DNA from: Streptomyces sp. ISL-98
GTDB taxonomy: Bacteria; Actinomycetota; Actinomycetes; Streptomycetales; Streptomycetaceae
DNA length: 64,000 nt
NCBI RefSeq assembly: GCF_018614055.1
Contig: NZ_JAGGPB010000032.1
Location: 62,001 to 126,000, forward strand
Direction: 5' to 3'
Position 1 is the stretch's first letter; each line of letters starts with the position of its first letter. Under the pieces are notes generated by a model. That model searched no databases. It worked only from the letters and a program-made list of their open reading frames with translations, and was not told the origin of the DNA. The position numbers were made by a program, and so were the translations under genes. Shown here piece after piece: positions 1-8,954 of this stretch.

Positions 1-3000
1 GCGTCGTCGCCAACCACAACGCACCCGCACAGACCGTCATTTCCGGCCCGACCCCGGCGGTCGACGCCGCGATCGCCGCGCTGCGCGACGCGGGCATCAC
101 CGCCGAACGCATACCCGTGGCCTGCGCCTTCCACAGCGAGGTCGTCGCCGGTGCGTCCGAGGCCCTGGCCGACGAGCTGGCCGATGAGGTCGTGGCGGGG
201 CCGACGATCCCGGTGTGGTCCAACACCACAGCGGGCCGCTACCCCGCCGACCCGGCGGCAGTACGGGACATGCTGGCCCGCCAGCTCGCCGAACCCGTGC
301 GCTTCGCCGAACAGATCGAAGCGATGTACGCCTCCGGAGTGCGGACGTTCGTCGAAGCCGGGCCCGGACGGGTACTCACCGGTCTCGTAGGCCGCACCCT
401 GGGCGACCGGCCGCACACCGCCGTCCCGCTCGACGTCCCGGGCGAACACGGCCTGACCCGCCTGGTCACCGCACTGGCCGAACTAGCGGCGGCGGGCGTC
501 CCGTTCGACCCGGAACCCCTGTTCAAGGGCCGCACCGCGCAACTGCCCGCCGAAGCGCCCCGACGTGCCGGATGGCTGGTGGACGGCCACCTCGTACGGA
601 CCGCGGACGGCGAACCGGTGGCGGGCGGACTGCGCCCGGCCCGGCGGGTGGCGGCGCCCGGCCCGGTGGCGGCGGTGGACCGGCGGGAGGACGCCGTACT
701 GGAGTATCTGCGCGGTGCACGGGAACTGGTGGCCGCGCAACGCGACGTACTGCTGGGCTACTTGGGGGCGGAGGCAGCTCCATCCTCGGCAACGATGCCG
801 CCTTCCGTCCGGGAGCAGTACACCCCCGAGGTGCTGGCTCCGCGCGCGACCGACGAAGAACCAGAGGCTCCCCGAGCCCTGACGCCCGATCAGCTGATGG
901 ACGCGATCCTGGAGATCGTCCACACCCGCACCGGCTACCCGAGGGAGATGCTGGACCCGGCCCTCGACCTGGAAGCCGACCTCTCGGTGGACTCCATCAA
1001 GCGGGTGGAGATCATCGGCGCGCTCGCCGACCGGATCGGGCTGCCGCGCGGGGCGGACGGTCCGGCGGAATCGGCCGTCGAGGAACTCGCCCGGCTGAAG
1101 ACGATCAGCGGCATGGTCGACTGGCTGACATCCCGAGCCACGCCCCCGGCCCCGGCCGTGACTCACCCCGCCGACTCGCCCGCGGCCATGGCGTCGGACC
1201 CCGTTGCGGGCTCCGCCACGGGCCTGGGTGCGGGCTTCGGTACCGACCTGGCGGTGGGCTCTGGCACGGGTCCGGCCTCGGCCCGAGCCTCGGACCCGGC
1301 TGCGGGCTTGGGTATGGCTCTGGCGGCGGGCTCTGGCACGGGCCCAGCCTCGGGACGGGACGCGGGCTTCGGTATGGGTCCAGCCGTTGGCTCTGCCACG
1401 GGCGCAGCTTCGGGTCCGGCCTCGGGCTTGGACGCGGGCTTCGGCACGGGTTCGGGCCTGAGCTCTGGCACGAGCTCTGACGCGGGCCCCGCTGCAGTAC
1501 CGGCCTTGGGCCCCGCCTCGGGCCTGGCTGCGGGCCTCGGTACGGGTGCTGTTTCCGAACCGGCCGCGGGCCCAGCACGGGCCCCCGCCCCCGTTCCCGC
1601 GTCCGGCACCGTTCCCGGCTCCGGCCCCGCCTCCGGCCCCGCCTCCGGCACCGGCCCCAGCACCGAACCGCGCACCCATCGGCCCCTTGCCGGTGTCGCC
1701 ATGGGGCACCTGGATACGGACGACGGTGCGCCCCAGGGTGCGTTCGCTCGCGGTGGCGTCCTGCGGCCCGCCTCCCGGGCCGCCCGGCTGCTCGTCGAAG
1801 TCGCCCCCGTGGGGCCGCCCGTGAGCCGTGAGCCCGCCGACGTACTGCCCGGCCGGCGGTTTGCCGTGGTCGACGACGGGCTTGGTGTCGGCGTTGCCCT
1901 CGCCGCCGCGCTGGAGTCCTACGGGGCCGAGGTGCGTACTGTGCGCCGGGAACGTCTGGCGGACGCCGCCGGAGCCGACGGCGTGGTGGACCTGGGTGCG
2001 CTGCGTGCGGCCGAGGCGCCCGTGCTTCCCGAGGCGTTCGGGGCGTTGCGCGAGATGCTGATCGCGGGCACGCGCCGGATGTTGCTCGTCACCGGCTGCG
2101 GCGGGGCGTTCGGGCGTACCGCCTCGTCACCGCACTCCGCCGACCCGGTTCCCGGTGCGGGGCTGTACGGGTTCGCCCGTACGGCGGCGATCGAATACCC
2201 CGGCGTGGCAGTCCGCGCCGTGGACGTCGACCCCAAGGACCGTCCCGAGCGGATCGCCGCCCACCTGATCGCCGAACTGTGTTCCCCGGAGGAGCCGGTG
2301 GCCGTCGGCTACACCAACGGCACCCGTAACAGCCTGCGCACCGTCACTGCCCCCCTCCCCGACACCGAACCGCCGCCACCGCTCCGGCTCGGCCGCGACG
2401 CGGTCGTGCTGCTCACCGGCGGAGCGCGCGGCATCACCGCCCGTACGGCCGTCGCCCTTGCCCACGCCACCGGATGCCACATCGAGCTCATCGGTCGTAC
2501 GCCACCCCCCGACGAGGCCGAGGATCCGGCGGTCGCGCACGCCCACGACCGGGTCACCCTGCGCGCGGCCCTGGTCCGGCAAGGTCTGCGCACCCCCGCC
2601 GAGGTCGAAGCGGCCGCGTCCCGTGTCCTCGCGGCTCGCGAGATACGCAGCACCCTCGCCGCGCTCGGCGGTGTCGCGGCCTCCGTGCGCTACCACGCGG
2701 TGGACGTCACCGACGCCGACGCCGTACGGGCCGTCATCCAGGACGTACGCGCACGCCACGGCCGCCTCGACGGGATCGTGCACGGTGCCGGAACCATCCA
2801 GGACAGGCTGCTGTGCGACAAGGACCCGGCGTCCTTCGCGCGGGTCTTCGCCACCAAGGTGGACGGTGCCCGTCACCTCGCCGACGCGGCGGCCGACCAC
2901 GGCGACGTGCCTGCCCCCGGCTTCCTGGTCTTCTTCGGCAGCGTTGCCGGGGTCTTCGGCAACCGCGGCCAGGCCGACTACGCGGCGGCGAACGACGCCC

Positions 3001-3254
3001 TTGACACCCTGGCCGCCACCCCGGCCTGGTCACGCCGCTTCCCGGGCCGGGTCCTCGCCATCGACTGGGGACCGTGGGCCGCCGAGGCCGGCGGCATGGT
3101 GACCCCGGAACTGGAGCGCATGTACGCGAGCCGCGGCGTCCCGCTCCTCGATCCGGCCGCCGGAACCGCCGCGTTCCTCGCCGAGCTCGCGCACGGCACC
3201 GAGGGCCAGGTCGTCCTCATGGCGGAGCACCCGGGGGAGGCCCGCCATGGCTGA
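1..3254 (+). CDS. PUFA/enediyne-type iterative polyketide synthase, 5' end outside the window (AT-ACP-KR visible)
   Basis: The reading frame is open to the left edge (first full codon at base 3), so 1083 residues of a longer protein are visible. They start in the C-terminal half of an acyltransferase (AFHS motif near residue 43). An acyl carrier domain follows, with the phosphopantetheine serine in DSIKRVEI at residue 331, the form typical of PfaA-like synthases. After a low-complexity linker comes a ketoreductase with a TGGARGI NADPH loop near residue 806 and a catalytic tyrosine in YAAAND at 993. A ketosynthase presumably lies upstream; this is inference from family architecture. Only one ACP is seen, whereas PUFA synthases usually carry several in tandem. 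The stop overlaps the next synthase start by 8 bases, so the two are probably translationally coupled subunits of one complex. Confidence 0.9.
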   Translation, partial: VVANHNAPAQTVISGPTPAVDAAIAALRDAGITAERIPVACAFHSEVVAGASEALADELADEVVAGPTIPVWSNTTAGRYPADPAAVRDMLARQLAEPVRFAEQIEAMYASGVRTFVEAGPGRVLTGLVGRTLGDRPHTAVPLDVPGEHGLTRLVTALAELAAAGVPFDPEPLFKGRTAQLPAEAPRRAGWLVDGHLVRTADGEPVAGGLRPARRVAAPGPVAAVDRREDAVLEYLRGARELVAAQRDVLLGYLGAEAAPSSATMPPSVREQYTPEVLAPRATDEEPEAPRALTPDQLMDAILEIVHTRTGYPREMLDPALDLEADLSVDSIKRVEIIGALADRIGLPRGADGPAESAVEELARLKTISGMVDWLTSRATPPAPAVTHPADSPAAMASDPVAGSATGLGAGFGTDLAVGSGTGPASARASDPAAGLGMALAAGSGTGPASGRDAGFGMGPAVGSATGAASGPASGLDAGFGTGSGLSSGTSSDAGPAAVPALGPASGLAAGLGTGAVSEPAAGPARAPAPVPASGTVPGSGPASGPASGTGPSTEPRTHRPLAGVAMGHLDTDDGAPQGAFARGGVLRPASRAARLLVEVAPVGPPVSREPADVLPGRRFAVVDDGLGVGVALAAALESYGAEVRTVRRERLADAAGADGVVDLGALRAAEAPVLPEAFGALREMLIAGTRRMLLVTGCGGAFGRTASSPHSADPVPGAGLYGFARTAAIEYPGVAVRAVDVDPKDRPERIAAHLIAELCSPEEPVAVGYTNGTRNSLRTVTAPLPDTEPPPPLRLGRDAVVLLTGGARGITARTAVALAHATGCHIELIGRTPPPDEAEDPAVAHAHDRVTLRAALVRQGLRTPAEVEAAASRVLAAREIRSTLAALGGVAASVRYHAVDVTDADAVRAVIQDVRARHGRLDGIVHGAGTIQDRLLCDKDPASFARVFATKVDGARHLADAAADHGDVPAPGFLVFFGSVAGVFGNRGQADYAAANDALDTLAATPAWSRRFPGRVLAIDWGPWAAEAGGMVTPELERMYASRGVPLLDPAAGTAAFLAELAHGTEGQVVLMAEHPGEARHG
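1190..1680 (+). repeat. Degenerate Gly/Ala/Ser/Pro-rich repeat region inside the synthase linker
   Basis: Between the ACP and ketoreductase of the first synthase, about 160 residues are almost only Gly, Ala, Ser, Pro, Thr and Asp. Short phrases such as GSGTGPAS, DAGFG and ASGLDAGF recur imperfectly. The DNA shows the same thing: variants of 'ggctctggcacgggtccggc' and 'gcgggcttcgg' recur. It reads as a flexible linker expanded by unequal exchange or slippage. It stays in frame, so it is not a sign of gene decay. Confidence 0.75.
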
Positions 3255-6200
3255 TCCGCGACGCGGACCTCGCCCGACCGATGCGGCCGTCGTCGGCATG
3301 GGCGCCGTGTTCCCCGGCGCCGCCGACCTGGCCGCGTACCGGAGGAATCTCTACGCGGGCCTGGACGCCATCAGCGACGTACCGCCCGGCCGCTGGGATC
3401 CCGAGGTCTACTACGACCCGCACGCGGCCGAAGGCCCGGCCCGCAGCGACCACTTCTACTGCCGGCGCGGCGGCTTCATCGACGCCCTCGCAGCCTTCGA
3501 CCCGACCCGATTCGGCATCATGCCCGCGGCCGTGGCCGGGGCGGAGCCCGATCAACTGCTCGCGCTGCGCGTCATCGCCGAGGCGGTGGCCGACGCGGGG
3601 GGCGATGAGCGGCTGCCCGCCGACCGCTCCCGGATCGGCGTGATCCTCGGCCGCGGTGGATTCATGGGTGTTGCCACCGCCCGCCTCGACCAGCGCGTAC
3701 GCACAGCCCACCAGATCGCCGCGACCCTGCGCGAACTCGCCCCCGAGCTGGGCGAGGACCGGATCACGGCGGTCCGCGAGGCGTTCCAGGCGGGTCTCGG
3801 CCCGGAGCGGCCGGACGCGTCCATCGGCCTCGTACCCAGCTTCACGGCCGCCCGTACCGCCAACCGCCTCGACTTCCGGGGCCCCGCCTACACCATCGAC
3901 GCCGCCTGCGCCTCGTCCCTCCTCGCCGTCGAGCAGGCGGCCGGTCTCCTGGCGGGCGGCAGCTGCGACCTGGTGGTCGCGGGGGCCGTGCACCACTGCC
4001 ATATCGCCACGCTGTGGAGCGTCTTCACGCAGCTGCGGGCGCTGAGCCCGACCCAGACCATCCGCCCCTTCGACCGCCGCGCCGACGGCACGCTGCTCTC
4101 CGAAGGCACCGGCGTCGTCCTCCTCAAGCGCCTGGCGGACGCCGAACGCGACGGCGACCGTATCTACGCCGTCGTACGAGGGGTCGGCGTGGCCGGTGAC
4201 GGCCGGGCGGCGAGCCTGATGAGCCCGCTGGTGGACGGCCAGGTACGCGCCCTGCGGCAGGCGTGGGCGCAGGCCGGTCTCGACCCGGCCGCGCCCGACG
4301 CGCTCGGTCTGCTGGAGGCGCACGGCACAGGGACACCGGTCGGCGATGAGGCCGAACTCGCCACCGTAGCCCGGGTGTTCGGCCCACGCGCGTCGGGCGC
4401 CGAGCCGGTCGCGATGGGCTCGGTGAAGTCGATGCTCGGCCACACCATGCAGGCCTCGGGGATGGCCGGGCTGATCAAGGCCGTACTCGCCGTGTACGAC
4501 GGGACGCTGCCCCCGACCCTCCACCTCGACGAACCGCACGAGGGCTTCGCGGGGACGCGTATGCGCCCGGTGACGGCGGAGGAGCCGTGGGAGCGCGGGC
4601 GCGCCCCGCGACGGGCGGGGGTGAACGCGTTCGGCTTCGGCGGGATCAACGCGCACGTGGTGCTGGAGGAGGCACCGGACGGCGGGGCCGTGCGGCCGGC
4701 ACCGGTTCCGGAGGCTTCAGCATCCGCATCGGCGGTTCGCTTCCCCGTAGCCGCGCGCCCCGTGGCGGGCGAGTTCGTGCTTCGCATTGCTGCCGCCACG
4801 CCCCGCGAACTCCTGGGGCTGCTCGAAGCGTTGCCCGATCGCTGGGAGGCTACCGAGCCGCTCGGCTCCGGTGGTCCTTGTCGCCTCGCTATTGTCGGGC
4901 CCCACGGGCGCAAGCGGCGCGCCCTCGCAGCGGCGGTTGTCGCTCGGGGGAAGTCTTGGCGCGGGCGTGGCGGTGTGTGGTTTGCGCCGAGGCCGTTGCT
5001 CGTGGGCGACGCTCGGCTCGCGTTTCTTTTCCCTGGGCTGGAGCCCGAGTTCGCTCCCTGCGTCGATGGCGTCGCCGACCATTTCGGGCTGCCCCGGCCC
5101 GCCCTGACCGGCGGCGGCGGACTGGTCGAGCGGGCGGTCGACGCCATCGCCGTCGGCCGGTTCTTCGCCCGCGTACTCCCCGAACTCGGCATCCGGGCCG
5201 ACCTGCTGGCCGGGCACAGCCTCGGTGAGTGGACCGCCATGGTGGTCGCCGGGATGTACCCGCAGCAGGCGGTCGACACCTTCCTCGACTCGCTGCGCCC
5301 CGGTGATCTCGACGTCCCCGATCTCGTGTACGCGGCCCTCGGCTGCGGCGCGCGGCAAGCGGCCGACGCGCTGAGTGGGCTCGACCGCGTTGCCGTCAGC
5401 CACGACAACTGCCCCCACCAGTCGGTGCTGTGCGGCGAGCCACGCCCCGTTGCCGAAGCGCTGACCCGGCTGGCCGGCCAGGGCGTACTCACGCAGGAGC
5501 TGCCCTTCCGGTCGGGCTTCCATACGCCGATGTGGGCGCCGTACCTCGATCAGGTGCGCGCCGCCTTCGCCAGGCTGCCGCTGCGGCCGCCGACCGTACC
5601 TGTGTGGTCGGCGACGACGTGCGCCCTGTACCCGGGGGGCGAGCACGAAGTCCGTGATGTGGTGCTGCGCCACCTGCTGGAACCGGTGCGCTTCCGGGAG
5701 CTGACCAGCCGGTTGTACGCCGAGGGTGTACGGGCCTTCGTACAGATGGGCCCGGGCAGCCTCCCCGGCTTCGTGGCGGACACCCTGCACGGCCGGGACC
5801 ACCTCGCCGTCTCCGCGGGCGCGGCCCGGGGCAGCGACGGGCTGACACAACTGCGCAGGCTTGCCGCAGCGCTGTGGACAGAAGGCCTCGACCCCCGCTG
5901 GGAACGCCTGACGGGCCGCACCCCCGGGATGATGCCGGCCAGCCACACTGCGCCTCCAGCACCCGGACCCGGCCTCGTACGCCTCGACCTCGGCTCCCCG
6001 CTGGTGCGCCTCGGCAGCAACGCGCCCGCGCTGTCCGTGGGCGGCCCGTCCCGGCCACCCGCCGCCTCCAGCCCCGCACTGGTCTCCGCCCTGGACGCCG
6101 TACTGGAGGAGACGCAAGCTGCGGCACGCAGCGTCGCGGAAGCCTGGCGTGCGGCCCCCGCCCTCCGGCCGCCGCCCACCGCGCCGCAGGCGCACCGCAC

Positions 6201-7788
6201 CCGCCGTCAGCTCTCCCTGGAGACCATGCCGTACGTCCGTGACCACTGCGTCTACCTCCAGCCCGACACCTGGCCCGAGCCCTCCGACCGGTTCCCCGTC
6301 GTGCCCATGACCACGCTGCTGGAGCTGGCCGCGGACGCCGCGCGCCAGCTGGTCCCCGGGCGTACTGTGGCCGGTTTCGACGATGTGCGGGCCCTGCGCT
6401 GGCTCGCCGTCGCCCCGCCCGTCGATGCCGAGATCAACGCTGTCCGCGGCCCCTCCGACAGTGGCCGGGTGCGGGTCGAGATCGCCGGGTGCGCGACCGT
6501 CACCGTCGTCCTGGCCGACCGTCGTCCCGCCGGCCCTGCCCCCGATCCTTCGGTACTGACCCGCGAAGGGCCGCCGCCGGTCAGCGCCGAGGCCCTCTAC
6601 CGCGACCGGTGGATGTTCCACGGGCCGGCCTTCGCGGGCGTCCACGAGGTGACCGCCGTTGCCGACGACGGCATCCGGGGAGTGCTGTGCGCCCTGCCCG
6701 CGCCCGGCGCGCTCTTCGATGCCGCCGGGCAACTCCTCGGGCACTGGATGCAGTTGAGGCTGCCGGTCGACCGGCTGGTCTTCCCCGCGACGCTGGAGCG
6801 GGTCCGCCTCTACGGGCCCGCCCCACGTGACGGTGCGCTGGTACGCGCCACCGCCCGCATCCGCGCCGTGCGGCCGGGCTCCGTACTGGGCGACGTGGAA
6901 CTCGCCCACGGCGACGGCACCGTACTGGCTCGCCTGGAGGGCTGGACGTACCGGCGCTTCGCCGCCGACGAGCGGGTGTGGCCGATGAAGTTCACGCCGG
7001 AGATCTGCGGCATCGGCGAGCCGCAGCCCGGCGGCTGGTGTCTGGCACGGCGCCGCTGGACCGACCCCGCCTCGCAGGAGCTGGTGATGCGGCGCTACCT
7101 CGGCGCCGCCGAGCGGGCGGCGTACGAGCAGCGTCCGCCGCGGGCGCGCGCGGCCTGGCTGCTCGGCCGGATCGCGGCGAAGGACGCGATACGCCAGGTC
7201 CTGTGGGAGCGCGACGCGGGACCCGTCTTCCCGGCCGAAGTCCCCGTGGGCAACGACGACCAGGGCCGCCCGCGCCCCGAGGGCCCGCTCGCCGCAGGGC
7301 TACGGCTCTCCCTCGCCCACAAGGACCGGCTGGCAGTCGCGTACGCCCAACCCGCCCACGCCGTCAGCAATGGCATCGGCATCGGCATCGACGTCGAGAC
7401 CGTCACCGACGATCCCGACGCACTCAGCCGTATCGCCCTCACCGCCGACGAGCGTCGCCTCGCCGAGGAGCTCGCTGCGCGCGAAGGCACCGGCCGGGCG
7501 CAGGCGCTCACCGCGCTCTGGTGCGCCAAGGAAGCAGCCGCCAAGGCGGAAGGCACGGGTCTGGGGGGACGCCTGCGGCAGTGGACCGTCACCGACGCTC
7601 CCGCAGGGCTGCTGGTGACGTCCCCCGGGGGCCGTAGCCACGCCGTAAGGATCAGCACGGTCCACGACCTGCCCGGTCCCGGCGACGACGGACCCAACCT
7701 CCATGTCGTCGCCCGGACTGTACTCACAGCCGCATCCACCACCACCCCAGCCACCACCGACCCGACGGAGGCCAGCCATGGCATCTGA
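3247..7788 (+). CDS. Iterative type I polyketide synthase, KS-AT-DH with integrated phosphopantetheinyl transferase
   Basis: This 1513-residue protein holds four domains in order. The ketosynthase has its active cysteine at 221 (AACASS) and both conserved histidine motifs (EAHGTGTP and LGHT). The acyltransferase has nucleophile Ser658 in GHSLGE and a later FHT motif. The dehydratase-like double hotdog has a candidate catalytic His1000 (RDHCVY) and a second-half Asp in ALFDAAGQ. The C-terminal 4'-phosphopantetheinyl transferase has GIDVE near 1380 and WCAKEAAAK from 1425. All key residues seem intact. A built-in activating enzyme is known from enediyne synthases and some PUFA-like synthases. 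No ACP is present, so it must use the ACP of the upstream subunit, the small ACP downstream, or both. No enoyl reductase is visible, so a polyene-like or partly reduced chain is plausible (inference). Confidence 0.9.
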   Translation: MADPRRGPRPTDAAVVGMGAVFPGAADLAAYRRNLYAGLDAISDVPPGRWDPEVYYDPHAAEGPARSDHFYCRRGGFIDALAAFDPTRFGIMPAAVAGAEPDQLLALRVIAEAVADAGGDERLPADRSRIGVILGRGGFMGVATARLDQRVRTAHQIAATLRELAPELGEDRITAVREAFQAGLGPERPDASIGLVPSFTAARTANRLDFRGPAYTIDAACASSLLAVEQAAGLLAGGSCDLVVAGAVHHCHIATLWSVFTQLRALSPTQTIRPFDRRADGTLLSEGTGVVLLKRLADAERDGDRIYAVVRGVGVAGDGRAASLMSPLVDGQVRALRQAWAQAGLDPAAPDALGLLEAHGTGTPVGDEAELATVARVFGPRASGAEPVAMGSVKSMLGHTMQASGMAGLIKAVLAVYDGTLPPTLHLDEPHEGFAGTRMRPVTAEEPWERGRAPRRAGVNAFGFGGINAHVVLEEAPDGGAVRPAPVPEASASASAVRFPVAARPVAGEFVLRIAAATPRELLGLLEALPDRWEATEPLGSGGPCRLAIVGPHGRKRRALAAAVVARGKSWRGRGGVWFAPRPLLVGDARLAFLFPGLEPEFAPCVDGVADHFGLPRPALTGGGGLVERAVDAIAVGRFFARVLPELGIRADLLAGHSLGEWTAMVVAGMYPQQAVDTFLDSLRPGDLDVPDLVYAALGCGARQAADALSGLDRVAVSHDNCPHQSVLCGEPRPVAEALTRLAGQGVLTQELPFRSGFHTPMWAPYLDQVRAAFARLPLRPPTVPVWSATTCALYPGGEHEVRDVVLRHLLEPVRFRELTSRLYAEGVRAFVQMGPGSLPGFVADTLHGRDHLAVSAGAARGSDGLTQLRRLAAALWTEGLDPRWERLTGRTPGMMPASHTAPPAPGPGLVRLDLGSPLVRLGSNAPALSVGGPSRPPAASSPALVSALDAVLEETQAAARSVAEAWRAAPALRPPPTAPQAHRTRRQLSLETMPYVRDHCVYLQPDTWPEPSDRFPVVPMTTLLELAADAARQLVPGRTVAGFDDVRALRWLAVAPPVDAEINAVRGPSDSGRVRVEIAGCATVTVVLADRRPAGPAPDPSVLTREGPPPVSAEALYRDRWMFHGPAFAGVHEVTAVADDGIRGVLCALPAPGALFDAAGQLLGHWMQLRLPVDRLVFPATLERVRLYGPAPRDGALVRATARIRAVRPGSVLGDVELAHGDGTVLARLEGWTYRRFAADERVWPMKFTPEICGIGEPQPGGWCLARRRWTDPASQELVMRRYLGAAERAAYEQRPPRARAAWLLGRIAAKDAIRQVLWERDAGPVFPAEVPVGNDDQGRPRPEGPLAAGLRLSLAHKDRLAVAYAQPAHAVSNGIGIGIDVETVTDDPDALSRIALTADERRLAEELAAREGTGRAQALTALWCAKEAAAKAEGTGLGGRLRQWTVTDAPAGLLVTSPGGRSHAVRISTVHDLPGPGDDGPNLHVVARTVLTAASTTTPATTDPTEASHGI

Positions 7789-8134
7789 CCCCACGGCCGA
7801 ACGGATACTCGCCGAGATCACCGCCATGCTCGTCGAGACCGTCGGCGACGAGTTCCTCCTCGCGGACGAGGTCACTCCGAAGACCACGTTCAACGAGGAT
7901 CTGGCGCTGGAGAGCATCGAGTTCGTCGCACTCGCCGAGCTGCTCCACCAGCGGTACGGGGCTGCGGTGGACCTGATCGCCTTCCTGGCCGAGAAGGACA
8001 TGGAGGAGATCCTGGCCATGACGGTCGGCGACCTCGTGTTCCACATCGCTGCCACAGCGCCGTCGGCTCCGTCCGCCTCACCGACCCCGCCGACCATGTC
8101 ACCCCCATCAGCCCCGTCCGCCTCGGCCGCCTGA
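7778..8134 (+). CDS. Discrete acyl carrier protein
   Basis: 118 residues, with an acidic four-helix carrier-protein core and the pantetheine attachment site at Ser46 in ALESIEF. The ATG at 7778 was chosen because it follows an ACGGAGG ribosome site and begins the carrier fold; the frame is open further upstream but only as shadow coding. It overlaps the synthase stop by 11 bases. The tail after residue 90 is Ala/Pro/Ser-rich and probably unstructured. In this operon it may supply the carrier that the second synthase lacks, or take the finished chain to the tailoring enzymes. Family assignment is firm; the exact partner is inference. Confidence 0.88.
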   Translation: MASDPTAERILAEITAMLVETVGDEFLLADEVTPKTTFNEDLALESIEFVALAELLHQRYGAAVDLIAFLAEKDMEEILAMTVGDLVFHIAATAPSAPSASPTPPTMSPPSAPSASAA

Positions 8135-8141
8135 GCCCGCC

Positions 8142-8954
8142 ATGGCCGAGATCCTCGCCAACTCCGTACGCCTCCACGTGCAGCGGCTGCCGGGCCGTGA
8201 CCGCAGTGCCACCGAACCCGTCGCCGTCTTCCTCCACGGCCTGGTCGTGGACAACCTCTCCAGCTTCTACTGCACCCTCGCCGTCCCCGCCGCCCGGGCC
8301 GGGCACGACGTCGTCCTGTACGACCTGCGCGGCCACGGTCGCAGCGAGCGGCCGCCCACCGGGTACGACACCGACACCGCCGTACGGGACCTGACCGCCC
8401 TGCTCGCCGCCCTCGGCCTCGACGAGCGCCCCGTACACCTCATAGGCAACAGCTACGGCGGCATGCTCGCACTCCACACCGCACTCGCCCACCCCGGCCT
8501 CGTCGCCGGGCTCATCCTCATCGAGGCCCCGTTGAGCGGCCCCTGGATCGAGAACATGCTCGACACGCTCTCCGTCGCCGCCCTCGACCTCGAAGGCAGC
8601 CACGTGCCGCAGGAACTCGCCTCGATCGGAGCGCGCAAGGCCGCCCGCCTGACCGCCACCGCCGACGAACTCCTCAACCGGACCACCCTGATCGACGACA
8701 TCGCGGCGGCCCGGCCCTTCACCCCCGAGGACTTCGCCCGGGTGCACTGCCCCGTGCTGGCCGTCTGCGGCGAGCACTCCGAACTGCTCCCCGGCGCACG
8801 CGAATTGGCCCGCCACGCACCCCACTGCACCGTCCGCGTCCTGCCGGGCCTGGGTCACGACGTACTCAAGGGCGGCACCGACGAGCTCCGGCGGGCGGTG
8901 CTCGACCGACTCGCCGAGCCCGCGCGGCAGCAGCCCGAGGCGGTGACGGTATGA
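8142..8954 (+). CDS. Alpha/beta hydrolase, probable chain-release or editing enzyme
   Basis: 270 residues with a complete alpha/beta-hydrolase pattern: an oxyanion-hole HG motif (FLHGLVV), the DLRGHGRS strand, nucleophile serine in GNSYGG, and a late catalytic histidine in GLGHDVL. No signal peptide or membrane segment is seen. It starts 7 bases after the ACP stop and overlaps the glycosyltransferase start by ATGA. Neither visible synthase has a thioesterase domain, so this is the best candidate for releasing the chain from an ACP. It could also be a proofreading hydrolase or an esterase acting on the product. Confidence 0.85.
   Translation: MAEILANSVRLHVQRLPGRDRSATEPVAVFLHGLVVDNLSSFYCTLAVPAARAGHDVVLYDLRGHGRSERPPTGYDTDTAVRDLTALLAALGLDERPVHLIGNSYGGMLALHTALAHPGLVAGLILIEAPLSGPWIENMLDTLSVAALDLEGSHVPQELASIGARKAARLTATADELLNRTTLIDDIAAARPFTPEDFARVHCPVLAVCGEHSELLPGARELARHAPHCTVRVLPGLGHDVLKGGTDELRRAVLDRLAEPARQQPEAVTV

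Noticed and set aside
1190..1680. Possible CRISPR or satellite array
   Set aside because: The repeats are imperfect, lie inside an intact coding frame and have no regular spacers.
4717..6909. Long minus-strand open frame opposite the second synthase
   Set aside because: It mirrors the strong coding frame of the plus strand, has a Gly/Ala-rich, atypical composition and no family pattern; such antisense frames are expected in high-GC DNA.
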